NCBI RefSeq assembly: GCF_001051995.2
Contig: NZ_CP014646.1
Coordinates: 3,286,001-3,350,000, forward strand
DNA: 64,000 nt
DNA from: Thauera humireducens
GTDB taxonomy: Bacteria > Pseudomonadota > Gammaproteobacteria > Burkholderiales > Rhodocyclaceae
Direction of reading: 5' to 3'
Within the stretch, counting starts at the first letter, position 1, and each line of letters begins with the position of its first letter. Positions 37,747-51,073 of this stretch are shown one piece after another. The notes under the pieces are model-generated. The model ran no database searches and had not been told where the DNA came from. It saw only the letters and a list, made by a program, of their open reading frames with translations. The position numbers and the translations under genes were made by a program.

Positions 37747-40700
37747 ATGTTCCATCTAAGTTTCTCGAACCGCTTCGAAATCCTGCTCGACGCCCTGCTC
37801 GAAGGCCTTGCGGCGGAGCAGCCGGGGCCGTTCGGCCAGCGCCAGGTGGTGATTCCGAGCAGCGCGCTGCGGCGCAAGGCGGAGTTGGCCGTCGCCGACC
37901 GCGAAGGTGTCTGCGCCAACCTGCGCTTCGACTATCTCGCGCAATGGCTGTGGCAGCAGATCGGCCGCGTCGTGCCGGTGCCCGAGCGCTCGCCCTTTTC
38001 GCCAGCCCTGCTCGCGTGGCGGGTGTATGTCCTGCTCGATCCGGCCGACGCGCGCGGTGCATGGGTGGCGGCGCATCCGCGGCTGGGGCGCTACCTCGAG
38101 GGGGCCGATGCACGCATGCGCCTCGAGCTGGCGACCCGCATCGCCCGCGTGTTCGACCATTACCTGACCTACCGGCCGCGCTGGCTTGAGCAGTGGGCCG
38201 GCGGGCAGGGCTCGGTGCTGGAGGGGGGCGCCAGCGCGCTCGAGCGCGAGGACGAGGCCTGGCAGGCGGAACTGTGGCGTCGCATCCGCGAGGGCCTGGC
38301 GCTGCGCCAGGAACATCCGGCCCAGGCCTTCCTGCGCCGCGTCACCGCGATGTCGCGCGACGAGCTTGCCGCGGTCGGCTTGCCGGCCTCGGTGCATGTG
38401 TTCGGCCTGCCGGCGCTGCCGCCGCTCTACCTCGACATGCTGCGCGAACTGTCGCGCGTGGTGGAGGTGCGCCTGTACGTGCTCAACCCCTGCCGCGAAT
38501 TCTGGTTCGACATCGTCGATGCCCGCCGCCTGTCGTGGCTGGCGGTGCAGCAGAAGGACATGTTCTTCGAGACCGGCAACAGCCTGCTCGCGGCCTGGGG
38601 CAAGCAGACGCGCGCCCACATCGGCCTGCTGTTCGAGGGCGAGCACGCGGTGGAGGAGGACGCGGCCTTCGCACCCCATCCCGGCCGCCACCTGCTGGCC
38701 CAGCTGCAGAACGCGATCCTCGACCTGCAGGAGCTGGCGCCGGCCAGCGTGCGACTGGCGGCCAGCGACCGCAGCATCGAAGTGCATGTCTGCCACTCGC
38801 GCACGCGTGAGCTGGAGGTGCTGCACGACCGGCTGCTCGGGCTGTTCAGGACGCATGCGAACACGCCCGAGGCGCTGCGCCCGTCCGACGTCGTGGTGCT
38901 GATGCCCGACCTCGAAGGCGCCGCGCCGCTGATCGAGGCGGTGTTCGGCACCGCGCCTCCGGCGCGCCGCATCCCGTGGCGCATCACCGGCCTGGGCGGC
39001 ACGCGCGAGAACCCGGTGGCGAAGGTGCTGGACCAGGCGCTGCAGCTGGCGGCGGGACGTTTCCCCGCGAGCCGCGTTTTCGACCTGCTGCAGCAGGCGC
39101 CGGTGGCGGCGCGCTTCGGGCTGGACGAGAGCGGGCTCGAGACGGTCCACGACTGGATGCAGGCGGCCGGCGTGCGCTGGGGGCTGGGCGGCCAGGAGGG
39201 CGAAGGCGCGCCGACCGCGCAGCATTCGCTGGACGAAGGCCTGCATCGCCTGTTCCTCGCCTGGGCGGCGGGCGGGGCCGCCCAGCAGGCGAGCTTCGCC
39301 GGCCGCATTGGCGCCGCGGCGCCCGAGGGGCAGGCAGCGCTCGCACTCGGCGCCTTCTGGCGCTACGCCGAGACCCTGCGCTGGCTGCGCGACGCGCTCC
39401 GGCAGCCGCGCACGGGGGGCGCCTGGCGCGAGCTGCTCAACGCCGCGCTCGACCGTCTCGTCGGCGACAGCGCGATGTATGCCGATGACCTGCGCGAAGT
39501 GCGGGCCGCCCTTGCCGCGCTGGCCGACAACCTTGCCGCGGCCGAGGTCGATGCCGCGCTGCCGTTCGAGGTGATCCACCCGGCGCTGGTCGCGCTGCTC
39601 GACGATCCCGCGCGCGGCGGCGTGCCCGGGGGAACGGTCACCTTTTCGGCGCTGTCGGCGCTGCGCGGCCTGCCCTACCGCATCGTGTGCCTGATCGGCA
39701 TGGATCAGGGCGCCTTCCCCGGCAGCGACCGGCCGGCCGAGTTCGACCTGATGGCCGCCCGGCCGCAGGCCGGCGATCGCCAGCGCCGGCTCGACGACCG
39801 CAACCTGTTCCTCGATCTCGTGCTGTCGGCGCGCGAAGTGCTGCACTTGTCCTACGTCGGTCGCAGCGTGCGCGATGGTTCGGCCTTGCCGCCGTCCGTG
39901 CTGGTCGACGAGCTGCTCGACGCGCTCGCCGCAGCCTGTGCCGAGATGCCGGACGAGCCCGATGCCCTGCAGGCCGCGCGCAAGCGTCTGCTGGTGGAAC
40001 ATCCCCTGCAGCCCTTCGCGGCGGACTACTTCATCACCCGCGAGCGCGGCGACCCACGCCTGACGAGCTTCAACGAGGATTACGCCGAGGCGCTTGCCAG
40101 CCGTCTGCGCGCCGCGCCCCTGAGCGATGCGGGCATTGAGGTCCTGGATCGTGACGAAGAAGGCGAGGATGGCGCGCCGTCTGGCGGGCCGGATGAGGCG
40201 CCACCGTTCTTCGCGTCGCCGCTGCCGCCGCCCGATGCCGGCTGGCGGACGGTCGAGCTGTTCCAGCTCGTGCGCTTCTTCGCCAACCCCTGCCGCTACC
40301 TGCTGCGTGAGCGCGTCGGGCTGGACCTGCCCGACGCGGAGGAGGAACTCGACGACGTCGAGCCGATGCTGCCCGACTGGCCGGCCCGGCAGGCTCTGGC
40401 GCAGCGCCTGCTGCCGGTGCTGCTCGACGCGCCGCAGGCGGCGGGCGGCGATCCCGAGCCCGCCGCGCTTACCGGACTGGCGCGCGCCGGCGGCGAATAT
40501 CCGGCCGGCACGCTGGGCGAACTGGCACTGGCGCGCGAGCTCGCCCACCTGCGCGCCTTCGCCGTGCGCCAGCGGGCGCTGGCGGCGGGCGAGCCCCTGC
40601 CGCCGCACGTGGCGCGAACCGAGGGCGTGCTGCAAGGCGAAGACTGGTCGCTGGTCGCGGCATTCACCGACCTGCGCCCGCACGGCCTGCTGCGTGCGCG

Positions 40701-41139
40701 TTACGACGACACGCGGCCGGCGGACTACCTCGGCGCCTGGATCGCGCACCTCGCGCTGTGTGCCGATCCGCCCGCTGGTGTGGCCTGCGAGACGCATGGC
40801 CTGTCGCGCGACGGCGAGTTCCGTTTCCATGCCGTGCCTGCCGCGCAGGCCCGCGAGGCCTTGCTGGCGCTGCTCGCGCTGTACCGCCAGGGTGTGTCGC
40901 AGCCGCTGCATTTCTTCCCGAAGTCGGCCTGGGCCTACATGCGCAACGGCGAGGACCCGGCCAAGGCCATGGGCAAATGGACGGGCGGCAATCACCCCGA
41001 GTTCGGCGAAGCCCGCGATCCGGCCTATCGTCTCGCCCTGCGCGGCGAGGCCGGCCTGCCCGACGAGCGCTTCTTCGCGCTTGCGCGGGACGTGCTGCGC
41101 CCCCTGCTCGACCACCTCGACGACCCGCGCCTGCACTGA
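37747..41139 (+). CDS. recC: RecBCD nuclease-helicase, gamma subunit RecC
   Basis: The Chi-recognising and strand-splitting subunit of RecBCD, 1130 residues (E. coli 1122). It opens with MFHLSFSNRFEILLDALL, and has inactive-helicase features such as VVLMPDLEGAAPLIEAVFG and IVCLIGMDQGAFPGSDRPAEFDLM. There is no Walker A, as expected. It stands alone: recB and recD are 6.1 kb downstream with five unrelated genes between. The ribosome site is weak. Ends 11 bases before yigZ, so the two are probably co-transcribed. Confidence 0.96.
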   Translation: MFHLSFSNRFEILLDALLEGLAAEQPGPFGQRQVVIPSSALRRKAELAVADREGVCANLRFDYLAQWLWQQIGRVVPVPERSPFSPALLAWRVYVLLDPADARGAWVAAHPRLGRYLEGADARMRLELATRIARVFDHYLTYRPRWLEQWAGGQGSVLEGGASALEREDEAWQAELWRRIREGLALRQEHPAQAFLRRVTAMSRDELAAVGLPASVHVFGLPALPPLYLDMLRELSRVVEVRLYVLNPCREFWFDIVDARRLSWLAVQQKDMFFETGNSLLAAWGKQTRAHIGLLFEGEHAVEEDAAFAPHPGRHLLAQLQNAILDLQELAPASVRLAASDRSIEVHVCHSRTRELEVLHDRLLGLFRTHANTPEALRPSDVVVLMPDLEGAAPLIEAVFGTAPPARRIPWRITGLGGTRENPVAKVLDQALQLAAGRFPASRVFDLLQQAPVAARFGLDESGLETVHDWMQAAGVRWGLGGQEGEGAPTAQHSLDEGLHRLFLAWAAGGAAQQASFAGRIGAAAPEGQAALALGAFWRYAETLRWLRDALRQPRTGGAWRELLNAALDRLVGDSAMYADDLREVRAALAALADNLAAAEVDAALPFEVIHPALVALLDDPARGGVPGGTVTFSALSALRGLPYRIVCLIGMDQGAFPGSDRPAEFDLMAARPQAGDRQRRLDDRNLFLDLVLSAREVLHLSYVGRSVRDGSALPPSVLVDELLDALAAACAEMPDEPDALQAARKRLLVEHPLQPFAADYFITRERGDPRLTSFNEDYAEALASRLRAAPLSDAGIEVLDRDEEGEDGAPSGGPDEAPPFFASPLPPPDAGWRTVELFQLVRFFANPCRYLLRERVGLDLPDAEEELDDVEPMLPDWPARQALAQRLLPVLLDAPQAAGGDPEPAALTGLARAGGEYPAGTLGELALARELAHLRAFAVRQRALAAGEPLPPHVARTEGVLQGEDWSLVAAFTDLRPHGLLRARYDDTRPADYLGAWIAHLALCADPPAGVACETHGLSRDGEFRFHAVPAAQAREALLALLALYRQGVSQPLHFFPKSAWAYMRNGEDPAKAMGKWTGGNHPEFGEARDPAYRLALRGEAGLPDERFFALARDVLRPLLDHLDDPRLH

Positions 41140-41149
41140 TCCGAACACG

Positions 41150-41758
41150 ATGCCGCTCACCCTTGCCGCCCCCGTCCACAGCGAACTGATCATCAAGAAG
41201 AGCCGTTTCATCGGCTGCGTGCAGCCGATGACCGACCGTGCCGGCGCGCAGAAGGTGGTGGCGGAACTGTGGGCCCAGCATCCGGGCGCGCGCCACGTGT
41301 GCTGGGCGCTGCTCGCCGGCGGCCAGTCGGCGGCGGTGGATGACGGCGAACCCAGCGGCACGGCGGGCCGACCGATGCTCGACGTGTTGCGGCATCAGGA
41401 CCTGGAAGGCGTGCTCGCTACCGTGGTGCGCTACTTCGGCGGCGTCAAGCTGGGGGCGGGGGGGCTGGTGCGAGCCTATACCGACGCGGTGGCGCAGGCG
41501 CTACTGACGGCCACCAAGGTGCCGATCGTGCGCCTGCGCGCGCTCGGCTGCATCGTGCCGTATGCGATGGAAGGCCTGCTGCGGCGCGAACTGGACGCCG
41601 CCGGCGCCAGCCTGCTGCACGTGGCGCATGGCGATGCGGTGACGCTGCACTTCAGCTTGGCAGAGGATGCCGCCGCCGCGCTGGTCACGCGTCTCAACGA
41701 GGCCGGCCAGGGGCGGCTGGTGTGGCTCGACGACGCCGAGGCGGCGCCGCCGGCCTGA
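41150..41758 (+). CDS. yigZ: YigZ/IMPACT-family protein
   Basis: A 202-residue cytoplasmic protein of the UPF0029/IMPACT family. The N-terminal domain has the KKSRFIGCVQP, DDGEPSGTAGRPML and VRYFGGVKLGAGGL motifs; the C-terminal domain is a short ferredoxin-like fold. Function in bacteria is unclear (ribosome-linked or proteolysis-linked proposals exist). ATG at 41150, 10 bases after recC. Convergent with dps, 9 bases apart. Confidence 0.92.
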   Translation: MPLTLAAPVHSELIIKKSRFIGCVQPMTDRAGAQKVVAELWAQHPGARHVCWALLAGGQSAAVDDGEPSGTAGRPMLDVLRHQDLEGVLATVVRYFGGVKLGAGGLVRAYTDAVAQALLTATKVPIVRLRALGCIVPYAMEGLLRRELDAAGASLLHVAHGDAVTLHFSLAEDAAAALVTRLNEAGQGRLVWLDDAEAAPPA

Positions 41759-41767
41759 GGGGGTGGC

Positions 41768-42262
41768 TTACTCTTCGAGCAGGCTGCGCAGCATCCAGGC
41801 GGTCTTCTCGTGGACGTCGATGCGCTGCGTCAGCACGTCGGCGGTGGGCTGGTCATTGGCCTCATCGACGAGGTCGAACAGCTTGCGCGCGGTACGGGCC
41901 GTGGCTTCCTGCGCAGCGACCAGGTGGCGGACCATGTCGGTCGCCTTGGGCACGCCCTCGACTTCCTTGATCGACGCTAGCTTGACGAATTCCTTGTAGG
42001 TGCCCGGGGCCGGGAAGCCCAGCGCGCGGATGCGCTCGGCGATGATGTCGAGCGCGTTCCACTGCTCGGTGTACTGATCCATGAACATGGTGTGCAGGCT
42101 GTTGAACTGCGGCCCGGTCACGTTCCAGTGGAAGTTGTGCGTCATCAGGTACAGCGTGTAGCTGTCCGCCAGCAGCGCCGACAGGCCGGCGGCGATCTTC
42201 TTGCGCTGGTCCTCGGGGATGCCGATGTCGATGGCGATGGACTTGGTCTTCTTGGTTGCCAT
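41768..42262 (-). CDS. dps: DNA-protection ferritin Dps
   Basis: A 164-residue mini-ferritin that oxidises Fe(II) with peroxide and stores iron in a dodecamer, binding DNA in starved or stressed cells. The inter-subunit ferroxidase residues are present in THNFHWNV, HTMFMDQYTEQWNALD and the following Glu. The Lys-rich tail MATKKTKS at the N-terminus can bind DNA. ATG with AGGAG 8 bases upstream. No OxyR-type signal recognised. Confidence 0.96.
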   Translation of the reverse strand: MATKKTKSIAIDIGIPEDQRKKIAAGLSALLADSYTLYLMTHNFHWNVTGPQFNSLHTMFMDQYTEQWNALDIIAERIRALGFPAPGTYKEFVKLASIKEVEGVPKATDMVRHLVAAQEATARTARKLFDLVDEANDQPTADVLTQRIDVHEKTAWMLRSLLEE

Positions 42263-42415
42263 GGTGCGTTCTCCTGTATTCGGGCGCCGATGCGCCGGGC
42301 GGAATCGAGCGTGTCGCGTCGCACCCCGTGTCCGGCAAGGCGGATGCCGTCATGCCGGCGGTGCGCTGGGGATGCCTGAAGCCAGAGGATAACCCCGAAA
42401 GCGGCGCTGCTGCTT

Positions 42416-42430
42416 GATCTGCCGCAGATC
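42416..42430. repeat. Short palindrome between the photolyase-like gene and dps
   Basis: GATCTGC-C-GCAGATC on the plus strand, a perfect 7-bp inverted repeat with one central base, 17 bases past the photolyase stop. It could be a regulator site for dps or a weak 3' hairpin; no T-run follows. Confidence 0.35.
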
Positions 42431-42447
42431 GGGCAGACGCATGCGCG

Positions 42448-43986
42448 TCATAGCGTGTCCAGCCGTTCCAGATACCGCGCCGCCTGGGCGAGCGTCGCCG
42501 CGCGTTCGGCGGGCGCCATCTTCGCCCATGCCTTGTAGGGCATTGCCATGCGCGGGTTGCGCGCGAAGCGGGCCTCGTGGCGCAGCAGGAAGTCCCAGTA
42601 CAGGCTGTTGAGCGGGCAGGCGGGCTTGCCGCCGTCGGCGCCATGGCGGCGCCTGGGGTCGTAGGCGCAGGCCTTGCAGTAGTCGGACTGCTTGCCGATG
42701 TAGCTCGCTGCGCCTGCGTAGGGCTTGCTGGCGATCACGCCGCCGTCGGCGAACTGGCTCATGCCGCGGGTGTTGGGCATCTCCACCCACTCGAAGGCGT
42801 CGATGTAGATGCCGAGGTACCAGGCATCGACCGCCTCCGGGTCGCAGCCGGCGAGCAGCGCGAAGTTGCCGGTGACCATCAGGCGCTGGATGTGGTGAGC
42901 GTAGGCGGTGTCGAGCGACTGCGCGATCGCGTGGCGCAGGCAGGCCATCCGGGTGTCGCCGCTCCAGTACCAGGCCGGCAGCGGGCGCCGGGCGTCGAGC
43001 GCGTTGCCGGTCGCGTAGCCCGGCATGCGTGCCCAGTACACGCCGCGCACGAACTCGCGCCAGCCCAGGATCTGGCGCACGAAGCCTTCGCAGCTCGCCA
43101 GTTCGACCTTGCCCGCCTGCCACGCGGCGACGGCGGCATCGATGACCTCGCGCGGGTGCAGCAGCTTGAGGTTGAGCGCGAACGACAGCCCTGAATGGAA
43201 CAGCGTCGTCGAGCGCGTGCTCATCGCGTCCTGATAGCGGCCGAAGTGGGGCAGGGCATGCTCGATGAAATGCGCCAGCCCCGCGCGCGCCTCGCGCCGG
43301 CTGGTCGGCCAGCACAGGGCGTCTGCATGCGGTGCGCCGAGCGTGCGTACGCCGGCGGCGACGATCTCGTCCCACAGCGCGGAGCGATCGTGCCCGCGCC
43401 ACGGCCAGTCCGGCGCGGGCGGGTCGCCCGGCCACTTCTCGCGGTTGTGCGCATCGAAGTTCCACGCCGCGCCCACCGGGCCGCCGTCCGCATCGAGCAG
43501 GATGCGATGGCGGCGGCGCATGTCGCGGTAGAAGAACTCCATGCGCGGCACCTTGGTGGCGAAGCGCTGGGCGAGCTCGGCACGGTCGGCGAGGAAGTGT
43601 TCGCTGCCGACCACCTCCCACGGCAGGCCGAGCGCCTGCGCGGCTTCGTCCAGCAGGCGCTCCACCCGCCACTCGTCGGCCTCCATGCGCTCGAAGCGGG
43701 TCGCGCCGCACTCGGCCGCCACCTGCGCCAGGTTGGCGGCGAAGGACTGGCGGTTGTCGGCGTCGCCGATCCGCAGGTAGCGCACGCGGTGTCCGGCGGC
43801 CTGCAGTGCGGTGGCGAAGGCGCGCATCGCGGCGAAGATCGCCAGCACCTTCTGGGCGTGGTGGCGCACGTAGTCGGTCTCGCTGCGCACCTCCATCATC
43901 ACGTGGAGTACATCGGCGCGTGGGGTGCGGAACCAGCTGTGCGCGGCGTTGAGCTGGTCGCCGAGGACGAGGCGTAGGGTGGTCAT
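42448..43986 (-). CDS. Iron-sulfur photolyase/cryptochrome (FeS-BCP, PhrB/CryPro type)
   Basis: A flavoprotein of 512 residues of the bacterial (6-4) photolyase/cryptochrome group. The N-terminal Rossmann domain starts LRLVLGDQLNAAHSWF; the C-terminal helical domain carries FAD-site motifs such as GWREFVRGVYW and MVTGNFALLAG. Four cysteines match the [4Fe-4S] site of PhrB: one in MACLRHAI and three in DYCKACAY and PACPLNSLYW. It may repair (6-4) photoproducts or act as a light sensor. Divergent from the PAS-GGDEF-EAL gene and upstream of dps on the same strand. Confidence 0.92.
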   Translation of the reverse strand: MTTLRLVLGDQLNAAHSWFRTPRADVLHVMMEVRSETDYVRHHAQKVLAIFAAMRAFATALQAAGHRVRYLRIGDADNRQSFAANLAQVAAECGATRFERMEADEWRVERLLDEAAQALGLPWEVVGSEHFLADRAELAQRFATKVPRMEFFYRDMRRRHRILLDADGGPVGAAWNFDAHNREKWPGDPPAPDWPWRGHDRSALWDEIVAAGVRTLGAPHADALCWPTSRREARAGLAHFIEHALPHFGRYQDAMSTRSTTLFHSGLSFALNLKLLHPREVIDAAVAAWQAGKVELASCEGFVRQILGWREFVRGVYWARMPGYATGNALDARRPLPAWYWSGDTRMACLRHAIAQSLDTAYAHHIQRLMVTGNFALLAGCDPEAVDAWYLGIYIDAFEWVEMPNTRGMSQFADGGVIASKPYAGAASYIGKQSDYCKACAYDPRRRHGADGGKPACPLNSLYWDFLLRHEARFARNPRMAMPYKAWAKMAPAERAATLAQAARYLERLDTL

Positions 43987-44207
43987 GACGCAGGCGCGGG
44001 AAGAAGTCCGCGTCTGATGTCGGGCGCCCCGATTGGTTCGCGCGTGCGTGGCGATCTGGCCCTGGCGGGCCGGTGCCGCGGAGTGTTACGGGATTATTGC
44101 AAGTGTGACGTGCTTCATGGGCGAAGTGCCCCGGCTGGCGCAGACTGCGCGCGCGAAGAAATTCACCCCCTGGAATCAATGCGCTGCGCGCAAGGCCGGA
44201 AACACCG

Positions 44208-46340
44208 ATGACCGACGAGAACCGCCGTCTACGGGCGACCTGCGACATCGACGCGCGCAAGCGTCACGAGCAACAGGTGGTGGGCTTGAGGGACGAACTC
44301 GCGACCATCCTCCATGCGCTACCCGATCCGGTGTTCGAGCTGGACATGGATGGGCGCTGCCTGTCGTACTACGCCCGCAGCGAGGACCTGCTCGCGAGTT
44401 CGCCATCGATCCTCCTCGGCAAGACGGTGCGCGAGGTGCTGGCGCTGGACGAGGCCGAGAGCGTGCTGCAGGCGCTGCACGAGGCGCGGGACACCGGCCG
44501 CTCGGTCGGCCGCCAGTTCAAGATCGAGGGCGAACACGGACCGCAATGGTTCGAGATGTCGGTCGCGCCGAAGCCGTCGATTGCCGACGAGACGCCTCGC
44601 TTCATCGTGCTTTCGCGCAAGATCACCGCGCGCAAGCAGGCGGAGCAGGTGCTGCGCGAGCGCGAGTCGCTGTTGCGCGCGGTGGTGGACAACATCCCCG
44701 CGGAGTTCTGGGCGCGTGACCTGGAAGGTCGCTGCATCATGGAGAACGCGGCAACCGTGGCGCACTGGGGCAGCCTGCTGGGTAGCCGGATCGACGACGC
44801 CAGGGTGAGCCCCGAGGCGCATGCCGACTGGCTCGCCAGCAACCAGCGGGCCTATGCCGGCGAGACGGTGCGCAAGGAGTTCGCGAGCGACATCGATGGC
44901 GAGCGCCGGGTGTTCCAGTGCATCGTCGCTCCCATCCGCGTCGGGGGCGAGATCGTGGGTATCTGCGGCTTCAACCAGGACATCACCGAGCGCAAGCGTC
45001 ACGAGGAGCAGATCCACCAGCTCGCGTTCTTCGATCCGCTGACGCGGCTGCCCAACCGGCGGCTGATGCTCGACCGGCTCGAGCATGCGCTGATCGGCAG
45101 CGCCCGCCGCCATCAGGAAGGCGCGCTGCTGCTGATCGATCTCGACCACTTCAAGGATCTCAACGACACCCACGGCCACGAGGCCGGCGACGAACTGCTG
45201 ATGAAGGTGGCGGCGCGGCTGCGGCTCTGCATCCGCCAGGGCGACACCGCGGCGCGCCTCGGTGGCGACGAGTTCGTCGTCGTCCTCGAGGACATCGATG
45301 GCGTGGTCGAAGGGCTGGTGCAGGCCAATGCCATTGCCGGCAAGATCCGCGACGAACTCAATCGCCCTTTCCATCTGATGCGCGGTGGCGGCGGCGAGGC
45401 GATCACGTACCACTGCTCGGCCAGCATCGGCATCACCCTGTTCGGCAGCCAGGACATCAGCGCCAGCGAGCTGCTGCGCCGTGCCGACACCGCGATGTAC
45501 CAGGCCAAGGCCGCCGGGCGCAACGCGCTGTGCTTCTTCGATCCGGCCATGCAGGCAGCCGCCACCGAACGTGCGGCACTGCACGCGGATCTCCACCGCG
45601 CGCTGCGCGACAGCCAGTTCGAGCTGCACTATCAGGTACAGGTGGACGAAACGCGTCGTCCCATCGGTGCAGAAGCCCTGCTGCGCTGGCGCCATCCGGC
45701 GCGCGGGCTGATTTTCCCCGGGAGCTTCATTGGCCTGGCCGAAGAGACGGGACTGATCGTGCCGATCGGCACCTGGGTGCTGCGCACCGCCTGCCTTCAG
45801 CTCGCGGCCTGGGCCGCGCGGCCGGAAACGGCGCACCTGCGTCTGGCGGTCAATGTCAGTGCGCGCCAGTTCCGCCAGGCCGGCTTCACCGACCAGCTGC
45901 GCGAGCTGATCGTGCTGACCGGGGCGCCGGCCAGCCGACTCGAACTGGAGCTGACGGAAAGCACGCTGATCGAGGACGCGGAGGCGGTCGTCGAGCGCAT
46001 GGAGGAGCTGCGCGCGCTCGGCATCCGCTTCTCACTGGACGATTTCGGTACCGGCTACTCATCGCTGGCCTACCTCAAGCGCCTGCCGCTGTCGCAGCTC
46101 AAGGTTGACCAGTCCTTCGTGCGTGACGTGATGAGCGATGCCAACGATGCCACCATCGTCGAGACGATCCTCGGCCTGGGAGGCAGCCTGGGCCTGAGCG
46201 TGATCGCCGAAGGCGTGGAGAGCGAGGACCAGTTCGCCTTCCTGGCGGCGCGGGGTTGCCGCGAGCACCAAGGCTACCTGTTCGGCCGGCCCATGGGGCT
46301 GCGCGACTTCGAGGCGCTGCTGGCCGTGCATCACGCGTGA
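44208..46340 (+). CDS. PAS-GGDEF-EAL c-di-GMP protein
   Basis: A soluble sensor of 710 residues with two PAS domains (about 25-145 and 150-265), GGDEF (about 275-440) and EAL (about 455-705). The GGDEF site is LGGDEF (about 350) with I-site RQGD just upstream, and the EAL domain keeps EALLRWRHP, the DDFGTGYSSLAYL loop and later catalytic Glu, so it may both make and break c-di-GMP. No TM helix: the PAS domains would sense a cytoplasmic cue such as redox, oxygen or light. It faces away from the photolyase gene and ends 15 bases from the convergent SIMPL gene. Confidence 0.95.
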   Translation: MTDENRRLRATCDIDARKRHEQQVVGLRDELATILHALPDPVFELDMDGRCLSYYARSEDLLASSPSILLGKTVREVLALDEAESVLQALHEARDTGRSVGRQFKIEGEHGPQWFEMSVAPKPSIADETPRFIVLSRKITARKQAEQVLRERESLLRAVVDNIPAEFWARDLEGRCIMENAATVAHWGSLLGSRIDDARVSPEAHADWLASNQRAYAGETVRKEFASDIDGERRVFQCIVAPIRVGGEIVGICGFNQDITERKRHEEQIHQLAFFDPLTRLPNRRLMLDRLEHALIGSARRHQEGALLLIDLDHFKDLNDTHGHEAGDELLMKVAARLRLCIRQGDTAARLGGDEFVVVLEDIDGVVEGLVQANAIAGKIRDELNRPFHLMRGGGGEAITYHCSASIGITLFGSQDISASELLRRADTAMYQAKAAGRNALCFFDPAMQAAATERAALHADLHRALRDSQFELHYQVQVDETRRPIGAEALLRWRHPARGLIFPGSFIGLAEETGLIVPIGTWVLRTACLQLAAWAARPETAHLRLAVNVSARQFRQAGFTDQLRELIVLTGAPASRLELELTESTLIEDAEAVVERMEELRALGIRFSLDDFGTGYSSLAYLKRLPLSQLKVDQSFVRDVMSDANDATIVETILGLGGSLGLSVIAEGVESEDQFAFLAARGCREHQGYLFGRPMGLRDFEALLAVHHA

Positions 46341-46355
46341 CGGCGCCGGCGACGC

Positions 46356-47078
46356 CTACTGCAGGCTGAACTCGAAGGTGCTGACCACGCGCAGGCGCTT
46401 GCCGATGGTGCGCGAGCTGTCCATGTCGCTGCCGTCGTCGTCGAGGATGCGGATCGCGCCCTGGTTGGCGCTCTTCACCGGGCCGAGCGTGGCGCCAGCG
46501 TCGGCGGCGAACTTGCGCGCCTGCTCGCGTGCGCTCAGGGTGGCTTCCTCCAGCAGCTGTGGCTTGATGTCGTTGAAGCCGCGCAACTGGTAGCGCGGCC
46601 AGCCGCCCTCGCCGTCGCCGCCGAGCTGCACGCCGGCCTTGATCAGCGGGTCGATGCGGTTCGACGCCGCGGCCACCGCATCGACGCGGGCGGATTTCAC
46701 CGTCACCTGGCCCTGGCCGTTGAAGCGCAGCGCCACGCGGTCCGGGCCGTACTCGCGCGCCAGCAGGTCCTGCACCTGCAGCGGCCGCACCTCGATCTCG
46801 TCGTCGGTGAAGCCCTGCCCATGCAGGAAGCTCACCACCTGGTCACGGTCCGCCGCCAGCGCCTGCTGCACGGCGGAAAACTCGTCCGCCGCTCGGCGAA
46901 AGCTCAGCGTCCACACCGCGAAGTCGCTCTTCACGTCGCGCTCGGCCAGCCCCTTCACCACGATGCTGCGGTCCGCCATGCGGAAGCGCTCGATGCCCTC
47001 GCCGACCTTCAGTCCCGCAAACGCCACCCCGCCTGCCAGCAGCAGGGCCGGGATCAATCCGATTCTCGCTTCCGCCAC
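46356..47078 (-). CDS. SIMPL-domain (DUF541) protein
   Basis: A 240-residue envelope protein with an N-terminal TM/signal anchor (about 8-24) and one SIMPL domain, seen in SIVVKGLAERDVKSDFAVW, QGQVTVKSARVD and the C-terminal VVSTFEFSL. Family members form periplasmic oligomers; function is not settled. The start is a GTG with GGAGG 7 bases upstream. It is divergent from recB. Confidence 0.88.
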   Translation of the reverse strand: MAEARIGLIPALLLAGGVAFAGLKVGEGIERFRMADRSIVVKGLAERDVKSDFAVWTLSFRRAADEFSAVQQALAADRDQVVSFLHGQGFTDDEIEVRPLQVQDLLAREYGPDRVALRFNGQGQVTVKSARVDAVAAASNRIDPLIKAGVQLGGDGEGGWPRYQLRGFNDIKPQLLEEATLSAREQARKFAADAGATLGPVKSANQGAIRILDDDGSDMDSSRTIGKRLRVVSTFEFSLQ

Positions 47079-47239
47079 GATTCACCTCCATTCGGCATGT
47101 CGATTCAAAACGCCATCATAGCCAGTCGCCCGCGTGCCGGCGGCATCGGGGTATCGCGCACCCGTTCGGGATCGCCGGCCGACCGTGCTATGGTGCGCCT
47201 GCCGCCGCGCGTCGGCCCGATCCGCCTCTGCTTCCCGCC

Positions 47240-51069
<3,830 letters not shown>

Positions 51070-51073
<4 letters not shown>

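Noticed and set aside
37756..41361. A 1201-codon open frame opposite recC, and similar long frames opposite recB (47105-50992), acrB (18821-22063) and dctM/acr regulator (15221-17389)
   Set aside because: These are stop-free shadows produced by GC-rich codon use in the true genes. They have no signal peptides, motifs or family patterns, and their composition (His, Arg, Gln-rich) is what an antisense frame gives.
42263..42447. Possible small gene in the spacer between dps and the photolyase gene
   Set aside because: No frame with a start, ribosome site and sensible composition was seen; only a short palindrome and possible promoter-like AT bases.
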